Source: Nitrosomonas sp. (GTDB lineage Bacteria > Pseudomonadota > Gammaproteobacteria > Burkholderiales > Nitrosomonadaceae). Taken from it: a DNA stretch of 64,000 nucleotides. Position 1 is the stretch's first letter. The number at the start of each line of letters is the position of its first letter. Below are positions 16,731-23,764 of this stretch, piece after piece. The stretch lies in the NCBI GenBank assembly GCA_019745325.1, contig JAIETK010000008.1, positions 248,001 to 312,000 of the forward strand, given 5' to 3'. The notes below the pieces were generated by a model, which saw only the letters and a program-made list of their open reading frames with translations, was not told where the DNA came from and did no database searches. Both the position numbers and the translations under genes were made by a program.

Positions 16731-17222
16731 AACGATCAATCCCTTTTATTTTCTAAATATATTTCATGAACATTGGTTAAGTAATGCGGCGCGCGCTCAT
16801 TGTTAAAACATTCATACTTTATACAGCGCGCATAGTGGTCAGTCATTGGATAAACAATCACTAAGGAAATGCTGATTAATTGACTATACGAGCGAATCAC
16901 TTCGTTGCGCGGCACTCGCTTCCTCGCCTATCTTGTTGATATGTCTCGATTGCTGCGTTCCGTGCGCCTCGTGCTTCATCTCGTTCGCCGAATTAATCAG
17001 AGCTTCCCTAAAAAACTCACCGGATTTTATCAAGAACACAGCTGGGTTGCCAGTCAATGCCATCGCATAGACTTATGATAGCTTGATGCTTAGTGATATT
17101 ATCATAGCCAATTTCAGAAGAGCCAAATTTTGGTTAATCGCTCCATTCGAAATGAGATTGCCGGATTGGCATAAAACCGGTCGTATGCAATTCAATCAAT
17201 CGTTAGAGAAAGAAATCTGGCC
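16731..17222. other. Divergent intergenic region containing repeat C
   Basis: Lies between the dynamin-like gene (minus) and the DUF502 gene (plus). Apart from repeat C at 16864-17009 it holds AT-rich promoter-type sequence and no convincing gene. Confidence 0.5.
16864..17009. repeat. Dispersed palindromic repeat, copy C
   Basis: A nearly full-length family member: start AGGAAATGCTGATTAATT and end AATTAATCAGAGCTTCCCT. Internal blocks GCGAATCACTTCGTTGCGCG, CTATCTTGTTGATATGTCTC and TTGCTGCGTTCCGTGCGCC match copies E and F. It lies in a divergent promoter region. Confidence 0.9.
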
Positions 17223-17929
17223 ATGACAGCGGATAATAATCTAGAACAAAACACTACGCGTGCCGCGCACATTGGGCGATATATCCTCATCGGTTTTCTG
17301 ACGGTTGCTCCTTTGTGGGTTACGTTGCTGGTATTCGATTTTTTATTAAATTTATTGGCCAGTGTCGGTGCTCCGCTATTAAAAGCGATGGCCCGTGCAA
17401 TACACCCTTTCTCCGACACGACTGCCAGCTGGTGCTGGATTCGAATTTTCAGCACGCTGTTGCGGCATTGCTGACGATCGTTAGCTTGTATGGAATCGGC
17501 CTGCTGGCTTCTTTTGTGATTGGCAAAAAAGTGATCGATGTTTACGAAAAAATCCTGGCCAGATTACCGCTAGTACAAACAATTTACGGCGCGACCAAGC
17601 GGTTTTTGCACACGATCAGCCAACCGCCCGTGACCGGCCAGCGTGTGGTTCTGATCAGCTTCCCGTCGTCAGAAATGAAAGCCGTTGGCTTTATTACCAA
17701 AATCATGCGAGATAAAAACACTGGGAAACAATTGGCTGCGGTTTATGTACCGAACTCGCCGAACCCGACCTCCGGTTATATCGAAATCCTGTCAACGGAA
17801 AACGTGATATTAACCGATTGGACTACCAAAGAAACAATGACATTTGTTGTGACCGGCGGCACCAATGCTCCCGAAAGTTTGCGTTTCTCGCAAAAAACAA
17901 AACAGCAAGAGCCAACTGATCAAAGATAA
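17223..17929 (+). pseudogene. DUF502 family membrane protein, split by a frameshift
   Basis: The first frame (from ATG 17223) encodes the family N-terminus: GRYILIGFLTVAPLWVTLLV as the first membrane helix. It loses similarity after about 17435 and stops at 17474. The continuation lies in another frame, which is open from upstream of 17430 to 17929. It carries the second helix (LLTIVSLYGIGLLASFVIGK), then the signature LPLVQTIYGATKRFL and PNSPNPTSGYIEIL. Together they would make one DUF502 protein of about 235 residues. The shift lies roughly at 17410-17445. The gene is either inactivated, subject to recoding, or carries a sequencing error; both halves otherwise look well conserved, which favours an error or very recent mutation. 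DUF502 function is unknown. Confidence 0.8.
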
Positions 17930-17950
17930 CAGTGTGACCGGAACGAATGT

Positions 17951-18991
17951 TCAGGCTGGCAACGGGTAGGGTAGTGACCGGAATTCCAGGGCTGGTCCCT
18001 GTAATGAATGGCAGTGGATTTCACTTGCATCATCACTACTGCACTGCACGACGGCTAAGGCATCGAATCCGCCTTGTGGAGACGGCGCGGCATTCACGAT
18101 ATTTCCACTGGATTGATCGCCGGTTTCGACACTATAGAGAGCGTCACCGGCTGTGATCGCCGAATTGGCTGCTACGTGAACCAATTGCATGCGCCGCTTG
18201 AGCTTTCCAAGATACTGCGTACGCGCCACAATTTCCTGTCCCGGATAGCAGCCTTTCTTGAAACTAACGCCACCGATTGCATCGAGATTAATCATTTGCG
18301 GCAAAAACATTTCCTGGGTTTCGGGCAAGATCGCAGGAATTCCCGCTTGAATCTCCAGCCAATCCCAACAACTAAATCCTACCGGTCTGGCGTGCCGGGC
18401 GAGCCGATCCCACAATATTTGAGCATTCTCTACGGTAGTGATAATTTCCACGCGATTGATTGAGTGATAAAGAATGCTTAACTTCTCGGTATGTTGCATG
18501 CACATCGGGCCGGAAAAATCGTTGAGGGAGTTATCCGCTTCCTGAACGAGTGCGATCGCATCAGGACCGGCAATGCCAAAGCGTATCCATTGATCACTGC
18601 AATCGGTGATGGTTACCTTTGCTCGCAATACATACAACGATAGCCGTTTTTGGATCGCATGCAGCATGCTAACAGGTAATTGCATAAACAGTTCATTGCC
18701 GTGTTGCCACACGATGAAATTTGCCAATACTCTACCTTTGGGTGTGCAATAACTGCCATATTTTGCTGTGCCCAAACCAATCTCATAAATATCGCAACTG
18801 AGCTGACTTTGCAGAAAAGCTTTTGCATCGCCATCGGAGAATTGAATCAAGCCTTGATGAGAAAGATCGGAAATAACCGTCGTGGTTTCTGTTGCAAGCA
18901 ATTCAGCGGCGCTGTCGCCGAAATGTATTACCGAATCATCTTTGACAACCGCGGAATGTTTAGTTAAATAGTTCTGCCATTCAGTATTCAT
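17951..18991 (-). CDS. ygfZ: YgfZ/GcvT-domain folate-binding protein
   Basis: A 346-residue protein of the YgfZ family, which uses tetrahydrofolate in maintenance of some iron-sulfur enzymes and tRNA modification. The signature KGCYPGQEIVAR (near 245-256 of the protein) includes the functional cysteine, and the N-terminal LIQFSDGDAKAFLQSQLSCD matches the folate-binding region. ATG 18991 is chosen; the TTG at 19009 is an alternative. It is convergent with DUF502 (21 bases apart) and divergent from a YgfX-like gene. The ygfX/ygfZ neighbourhood is also found in enterobacteria, which supports both calls. Confidence 0.93.
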   Translation of the reverse strand: MNTEWQNYLTKHSAVVKDDSVIHFGDSAAELLATETTTVISDLSHQGLIQFSDGDAKAFLQSQLSCDIYEIGLGTAKYGSYCTPKGRVLANFIVWQHGNELFMQLPVSMLHAIQKRLSLYVLRAKVTITDCSDQWIRFGIAGPDAIALVQEADNSLNDFSGPMCMQHTEKLSILYHSINRVEIITTVENAQILWDRLARHARPVGFSCWDWLEIQAGIPAILPETQEMFLPQMINLDAIGGVSFKKGCYPGQEIVARTQYLGKLKRRMQLVHVAANSAITAGDALYSVETGDQSSGNIVNAAPSPQGGFDALAVVQCSSDDASEIHCHSLQGPALEFRSLPYPLPA

Positions 18992-19103
18992 AATCTTGTC
19001 AGCATTCAAATTGACGAGATTATACGATAAGCGCTTTGACTATAATCAAGCGCGGGCTTTAAAAGAATTCGCTCAATTACAAAAAAACTTTCCCGACTTG
19101 ACC

Positions 19104-19538
19104 ATGGAAAATCTGATCATCCGCCGCAAGCCTTCGTATTTGCTGGCAGCGATCTTGATAATTGCGCACACGGCAACTGCCTGCGTATTATGGACGCTGG
19201 CGCTATCTTGGATATTGAAAAGCATGACAATCATTTTGATCATCATCAGTTTTGTTTATTATGTGCGCAAAGATGCTTTGCTGATGGCGAATAATGCGGT
19301 GACTGAATTGGTTTTTACAGAGAATAGTCAATGCGTGGCAACAATGCGTTCAAATAAGAAAATTGTCTGTAATATCCTTAATAATAGTTTTGTGTCGCCT
19401 TATCTGTCTGTATTAATTTTGCAACCGGAAGAAAATTTTTTTACAGATAGCATAACCATCTTGCCGGATGGTATTGATGACGAAGCATTCAGGCAACTTC
19501 GCGTGTGGTTGCGGTGGAAGTGGAAACCGGGTGAATGA
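19104..19538 (+). CDS. YgfX (CptA)-like membrane protein
   Basis: 144 residues from ATG 19104, with two N-terminal membrane helices (SYLLAAILIIAHTATACVLW and LALSWILKSMTIILIIISFV) followed by a small soluble domain that ends LPDGIDDEAFRQLRVWLRWK. This end is typical of YgfX, the membrane protein called CptA in toxin-antitoxin literature and encoded beside sdhE in gammaproteobacteria. The frame is open back to 18996 (TTG), but that start would leave four bases to the divergent ygfZ; the ATG gives a 112-base promoter region and the family-like N-terminus. No sdhE lies next to it here. Confidence 0.72.
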   Translation: MENLIIRRKPSYLLAAILIIAHTATACVLWTLALSWILKSMTIILIIISFVYYVRKDALLMANNAVTELVFTENSQCVATMRSNKKIVCNILNNSFVSPYLSVLILQPEENFFTDSITILPDGIDDEAFRQLRVWLRWKWKPGE

Positions 19539-19676
19539 GGTGGTGTTGGATTGATTGCCGCGAACGATTCATCAAATAATTAGCCTGACTAAGCGGCTGC
19601 GTCATGTCATCACTATTGCGATATACCGGAAAATAATCAGGAAATTTTTATCGATTCACCTACACGTACGCCAACC

Positions 19677-20141
19677 ATGGTTAAATTAGTTGAAAATCTT
19701 TTTGCAGGGGCATTATTGCTATTCTTTTTAAATGGCTGTGGCTCGCTTGCAACCACCCATCAGCAACCATTTATCGATGTCAAGTTAATCGGTGTCTGGT
19801 CCGGTGAGTTCTTGGAAGAAGGCGGTTTGCTAAAACGCTGGACGCAGACACGAAATGCCGATGGTTCCTATGCCATTGATTTCAGTTTTACCGATGCGAA
19901 TGGTGAAAGCACGCATTTCAGCGAATCGGGCCGATGGTGGGTCGAGAAAAGTTTGTTTCATGAGATTTCCTTGCCGGACATGAAATTACCCGAAAAATAT
20001 CGATACTCCTTTAAAGAGAAAGATTGTGTCCGGTTTGACTTGATTGAAAGTGACGGATTGGCTGAAGAGCCGGGTAGTTATGTATTTAAAGAATGTCTGA
20101 TTGCAGATTCGCCACCGGCAATCATCAGCAATACCATTTGA
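19677..20141 (+). CDS. Hypothetical lipoprotein
   Basis: 154 residues. The N-terminus has a hydrophobic segment ending in a lipobox (LLLFFLNGC), so the protein should be lipid-anchored. The mature part is beta-rich: DVKLIGVWSGEFLEEGGLLK, then RWTQTRNADGSYAIDFSFTD and SGRWWVEKSLFHEIS. This lipocalin-like layout resembles small ligand-binding or DUF-type lipoproteins, but I do not recognise a family. Single gene between ygfX and a convergent exosortase-associated gene. The ribosome-binding site is weak. Confidence 0.68.
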   Translation: MVKLVENLFAGALLLFFLNGCGSLATTHQQPFIDVKLIGVWSGEFLEEGGLLKRWTQTRNADGSYAIDFSFTDANGESTHFSESGRWWVEKSLFHEISLPDMKLPEKYRYSFKEKDCVRFDLIESDGLAEEPGSYVFKECLIADSPPAIISNTI

Positions 20142-20190
20142 CTATTGGATGAATATACGGAACGGTTGGCGGGAAAATAACCGGAAACCG

Positions 20191-20229
20191 CTCGCCATCA
20201 GATTATTAAATTACCAATCGGATGGCGAG
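20191..20229. terminator. Perfect 9-bp hairpin between convergent genes
   Basis: CTCGCCATC (20191-20199) pairs with GATGGCGAG (20221-20229) around a 21-base AT-rich loop, in the gap between the lipoprotein gene and the convergent gene ending at 20241. No T-tract, so termination would be weak. Confidence 0.4.
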
Positions 20230-20240
20230 AACGAACCGCG

Positions 20241-20603
20241 TTAGCGCATATGTGATTCAACAAAAGCAGTTTCGCGGTTGAAATCATCCCATATATAAGC
20301 GGGTTTCACAAAAGGCGTTGTGGGAATTAAAAAAGTGGCGATATCAAAAGCACCGCTCAGTGAGCGCCCGACAGCATTTGCGATTCCTGTTAAAAAACCG
20401 ACAGTCATGCCATGAACGACACCATCACGATTGCCGACAATCGTGATGGTTTTTGGAATTTCAGCGACACCGGTTACTGCATTGGCAAGCCCGTTACCAA
20501 GCTTTTCCATGACTTTATCAGGGTATTGCTCGGCAAGCGCTAATTGCGGCAGTGCTAAAGAAATTATGAATACTGCCAGAAGAGTTTGAAGCAATTTGAT
20601 CAT
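20241..20603 (-). CDS. Putative exosortase-associated protein, TIGR04073-type
   Basis: 120 residues with a signal peptide (ending near ALAEQYP). The mature sequence KLGNGLANAVTGVAEIPKTI, HGMTVGFLTGIANAVGRSL and the end FDIATFLIPTTPFVKPAYIW matches the pattern of the TIGR04073 group of small proteins found in genomes with exosortase/PEP-CTERM systems. Its function is unknown; it is probably an envelope protein. It fits with the PEP-CTERM protein at 7456-8082. It is separated from the next upstream gene by degenerate repeat D. Confidence 0.75.
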   Translation of the reverse strand: MIKLLQTLLAVFIISLALPQLALAEQYPDKVMEKLGNGLANAVTGVAEIPKTITIVGNRDGVVHGMTVGFLTGIANAVGRSLSGAFDIATFLIPTTPFVKPAYIWDDFNRETAFVESHMR

Positions 20604-20674
20604 AACGAGTCCTTATAGTGTTAGAGATAATCAATTTAAGCCGATTGAGACCGGTTTATTAGTGTCCATAGTGC

Positions 20675-20775
20675 GGGAAAATACTGATTAATTGCCTGTG
20701 CAAGCGATTTGCTGCGTTGGGTGGTACTCAGAAACTCGCCTGTCTTTATAGATAGATTCCGTTTCTTGCATTCTA
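20675..20775. repeat. Dispersed palindromic repeat, copy D (degenerate, truncated)
   Basis: Starts GGGAAAATACTGATTAATTG and keeps weak matches to the family interior (GCTGCGTTG, GTGGTACTC, CTCGCCTGTCTT) but loses the right terminal repeat. Its right part runs into the stop codon of the gene ending at 20773. It looks like an old copy. Confidence 0.6.
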
Positions 20776-21291
20776 TCTGCCTTGCTGAGCAGGCTGCTTC
20801 AGAATTCCAGTAATCCGCTCAACCTCACGCTCTATTTGGCTTTCCGGGTAATCCAGGTTTTGTAATTCAGTTCTGATTCGAAAAGCCATTTCAAGCACGA
20901 GCAGGTCGGTGACATTTTTATCACCGCGCTTTAACGCTTCCGGATATTCCGATTGGAAACGGCTGATCGCATCCATCAGCGGGCCGTTGTTGATTTTCAA
21001 ACTGGATAGAATCGAATCCAGTTCGTATTTCAAATTTCCAGAAATAGCAGGTTGAACAGTCTGAGCCGTAGATTCCGGTTGATACGGCAGGTATTTGGGT
21101 ACTAAAACTGAAACGATGATCAAAGCGACTCCTGAGCCAATTGTTGTCACGACAAATTGCCAGAGCTTATATTCTTTACCTCGTAGTTTTATTATTTTGA
21201 TTCGCTTCGCGCCAAATCGCACTTGGGCAATTATTCCAACGAAAAACAAGATGGCGCCAAATGCCATGATTATAGGTACAATCGGATGCAC
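20773..21291 (-). CDS. Hypothetical membrane protein with two N-terminal helices
   Basis: 172 residues from a GTG at 21291 with AGGAG seven bases upstream. Two membrane helices are evident: IVPIIMAFGAILFFVGIIAQ (about 4-23) and FVVTTIGSGVALIIVSVLV (about 46-64). A soluble C-terminal part follows with helical, charged sequence (DSILSSLKINNGPLMDAISR; SQIEREVERITGIL). No family is recognised. The stop codon lies at the edge of degenerate repeat D, so the C-terminus may have been shaped by the repeat. Confidence 0.65.
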   Translation of the reverse strand: MHPIVPIIMAFGAILFFVGIIAQVRFGAKRIKIIKLRGKEYKLWQFVVTTIGSGVALIIVSVLVPKYLPYQPESTAQTVQPAISGNLKYELDSILSSLKINNGPLMDAISRFQSEYPEALKRGDKNVTDLLVLEMAFRIRTELQNLDYPESQIEREVERITGILKQPAQQGR

Positions 21292-21494
21292 AATTAACTC
21301 CTAAGTTATTATTCTAAAATATATTTATTCTAATATATTGGCAATGCATTAACGAATTGCGAATTATATCTGATTCAACAGGGTTATTTTTTTGATTATT
21401 TTAGCGCATTATCATACTGAGTTATTGCAAGTTCAATAAACCGGGAGTTATGCGTCCGATAAGCATGCGAATTGCTACCTTTTTCCGAGCTTCC

Positions 21495-22034
21495 TTAGCG
21501 TAATGGCGGCGGTGGCGGATTTCCTGGCGGTGGTGGCGGCGGGATAAATTCGGGAGCCGGTGATACCGGGTTTCTAGCCCGGCTTACGGGTGGATCTTCA
21601 GTAATTCTGCCAGCTATGGGTACCCGATGACCCTTGGCGTACATGCATTGGATATAACCGATATCATAGCGTTGCTGATTGACATACGCGGAAGTGCTGG
21701 CGGTACCGGAACCAACCAATCCTCCGGCTAATAACCCTGCGCCGGCACCCACAGCGGCTCCACCACCGCCAGCAATCGCCGCTCCCGCAGCCGCTCCTAG
21801 ACCGGCGCCAATGGCTGCGCTTTCCAAACCGCTCGACTGCGCTGATTGCCGGGGAGTCGTGCCGCCCACCTGTTCATAAGCATAGCTGCGGCACTCGTAA
21901 TCATCCACGCGGAACTGTTCAAAGCTTTTGCCGGTACCCGGTAACGCCATGACACTGGGTCCCGATGGCAAATGCACGCATGCAACCAGAAAACACGCGA
22001 CACAAGCTGCACATAACGAATTGACTGTTTTCAT
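21495..22034 (-). CDS. Glycine-zipper lipoprotein with proline-rich tail
   Basis: 179 residues. A signal peptide with lipobox-like FLVAC is followed by a segment with DDYECRSYAYEQVGG, then a glycine-zipper region (about 72-112; AAIGAGLGAAAGAAIAGG, GAGAGLLAGGLVGSG). Then YDIGYIQCMYAKGHRVP follows, and the tail is proline-rich (FIPPPPPPGNPPPPPLR). This is the YMGG-like glycine-zipper layout of outer-membrane-associated lipoproteins, common in Nitrosomonas and related bacteria. GGAGAG lies nine bases before the ATG, and repeat copy E ends just upstream of that site, so the repeat is probably within the 5' leader. Confidence 0.82.
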   Translation of the reverse strand: MKTVNSLCAACVACFLVACVHLPSGPSVMALPGTGKSFEQFRVDDYECRSYAYEQVGGTTPRQSAQSSGLESAAIGAGLGAAAGAAIAGGGGAAVGAGAGLLAGGLVGSGTASTSAYVNQQRYDIGYIQCMYAKGHRVPIAGRITEDPPVSRARNPVSPAPEFIPPPPPPGNPPPPPLR

Positions 22035-22048
22035 TGAGGATTCTCTCC

Positions 22049-22193
22049 AAGGAAATACTGATTAATTGACTGCACGAGCGAATCACTTCGTTGCGCGGTA
22101 CTCGCTCTCTCGCCTATCTTATTGATATGTCTCGGTTGCTGCGTTCCGTGCGCCTCGTGCTTTATCCCGCTCGCCGAATTAATCAGCATTTCC
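22049..22193. repeat. Dispersed palindromic repeat, copy E
   Basis: Full-length: start AAGGAAATACTGATTAATTG, end AATTAATCAGCATTTCC, with all interior blocks. It sits 15 bases upstream of the start of the glycine-zipper gene and abuts its ribosome-binding site, so it may influence expression of that gene through RNA structure. Confidence 0.9.
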
Positions 22194-22747
22194 CAAATAA
22201 TCATAGTGTGGCGGGTTGAGTACATTCCTTGATAACAGGATAATAGTCTCGCGGATTCTGATAAAAATGCCGGTAGCGTATCTAGGATAGTAATTCTCCG
22301 GTTCATGTTGCTGTCTGTAAATGGGTGACAAAAAAAAGAATCGTTACTACCGCCAATCTCGGATGATATGAGACTGCAATGAAACAGTAATAGAACAAAT
22401 AACTGACCGGTTATCATTGCGTGTTTTTCATTGTGAATGCAATTGACGGCCAAAGATAAAAATTTTTCAAAATTGTTGCGAATGCTACAGGTAATTTATG
22501 CCTATACAGCGTCTTGGTATACAATAGTCACGAAATTTTAGGCAAAGTATCTGACCGGTATTATTTTTGTAAGTTTCCATACTTACATTTTCAATTTTGA
22601 CGGCTTGATTTCCCGATTCTGATGACGTACGAAGCAGGTCATGGCTGCTGACTATCAACAGAAACAGTATCATAGCGATGCAAAATTTCCATCGAAGGCT
22701 AATATGGTCCGGTAATTTTATTATTATATTTTTAGGAGAAAATTAGA
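22194..22747. other. Long intergenic region upstream of phosphoribulokinase
   Basis: AT-rich, with only short open frames that lack ribosome-binding sites and family motifs. It should hold the promoter region of phosphoribulokinase. I could not point to a convincing CbbR site or promoter by eye. Confidence 0.4.
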
Positions 22748-23617
22748 ATGTCGCAAAAACACCCGGTTATCGCCGTTACCGGATCTTCAGGTGCAGGCAC
22801 CTCAACGGTAAAGACCAGTTTTGAACATATTTTTCGCCGAGAAAAACTCAATGCAGTAGTAATCGAAGGCGATAGTTTCCACCGATACGACCGCGAGGCG
22901 ATGAAGCATGCCGTGGCGGAATCAGAAAAAAATAACGGGCGTCCGATCAGTCACTTTGGACCAGAAGCTAACGAATTTGAAAAATTAGAAGCACTGTTTA
23001 AAGAATACGGTGAAAAAGGAACCGGTCAAAAGCGCTTGTATCTCCATAACGAAGAAGAAGCCGCGCCTTGGCAGCAAAAACCGGGAACGTTTACGCCATG
23101 GTCATCCATACCGGCGGGTTCCGATTTGCTGTTTTACGAAGGCCTGCATGGCGGCGCCAAGAGCGATACCGCTGATGTTGCAAAATATGTCGATTTGCTG
23201 GTCGGTGTTGTGCCCATTGTCAACTTGGAGTGGATTCAAAAAATTTATCGCGATACCAGTGCGCGCGGTTACTCGGCAGAAGCAGTGACGCATACCATTC
23301 TGCGCCGCATGCATGATTATGTGCATTACATTACCCCGCAGTTCTCCCGCACGCATATCAATTTTCAACGGGTACCGACAGTCGACACATCCAATCCGTT
23401 TATTGCCAGGGAAATCCCGACATTGGATGAAAGCTTGGTGGTCATTCGTTTCAGATATCCTGAAATGGCCGATTTTCCTTACTTGTTAAGAATGATTCAC
23501 GATTCGTTTATGTCCCGCCCCAATACGATTGTTGTTCCAGGCGGAAAAATGGGCATGGCGATCGAATTGATATTGACACCGCTGATTTTGGATATTGTCG
23601 CCAAAAGCAGAGCTTAA
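22748..23617 (+). CDS. prk: Phosphoribulokinase (Calvin cycle)
   Basis: A 289-residue enzyme that phosphorylates ribulose 5-phosphate with ATP to give the Rubisco substrate. The P-loop is GSSGAGTSTVK (residues about 12-22); further family segments are EGDSFHRYDR, FGPEANEF and FYEGLHGG. Length and sequence fit the proteobacterial type I enzyme, which is octameric and usually activated by NADH. AGGAG lies eight bases upstream of the ATG. It is alone here, without Rubisco or other cbb genes. A long stem-loop follows at 23636-23695. It is strong evidence for an autotroph. Confidence 0.97.
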   Translation: MSQKHPVIAVTGSSGAGTSTVKTSFEHIFRREKLNAVVIEGDSFHRYDREAMKHAVAESEKNNGRPISHFGPEANEFEKLEALFKEYGEKGTGQKRLYLHNEEEAAPWQQKPGTFTPWSSIPAGSDLLFYEGLHGGAKSDTADVAKYVDLLVGVVPIVNLEWIQKIYRDTSARGYSAEAVTHTILRRMHDYVHYITPQFSRTHINFQRVPTVDTSNPFIAREIPTLDESLVVIRFRYPEMADFPYLLRMIHDSFMSRPNTIVVPGGKMGMAIELILTPLILDIVAKSRA

Positions 23618-23635
23618 TCACGCCGGGATAATTCC

Positions 23636-23695
23636 GGTTAATTCATGAATCGCGACGCATTGCGGCGATAACAGGATCGCGATTCTGAATTAACC
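23636..23695 (+). terminator. Long 19-bp stem-loop downstream of phosphoribulokinase
   Basis: GGTTAATTCATGAATCGCGA at 23636-23655 pairs with TCGCGATTCTGAATTAACC at 23677-23695, with only one bulged base, around a 21-base loop. There is no T-tract after the stem, so a role in mRNA 3'-end protection or factor-dependent termination is more likely than simple intrinsic termination. Confidence 0.6.
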
Positions 23696-23764
23696 AATGC
23701 GGCGCATTACGGATTATTTGTATTTTCAGACCAAACCTGAGATTAATCGCAATATACAAGCTGC

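Noticed and set aside
22031..22453. Minus-strand open frame partly inside repeat E, ending in a peptide also encoded by repeat F
   Set aside because: The shared peptide (HEAHGTQQPRHINKIGE type) is just the translation of the repeat; no ribosome-binding site or family motif. The same holds for 40202-40489.
22485..22673. Minus-strand 62-codon frame with a hydrophobic start
   Set aside because: No ribosome-binding site, odd composition and no recognisable motif; probably chance in AT-rich intergenic DNA.
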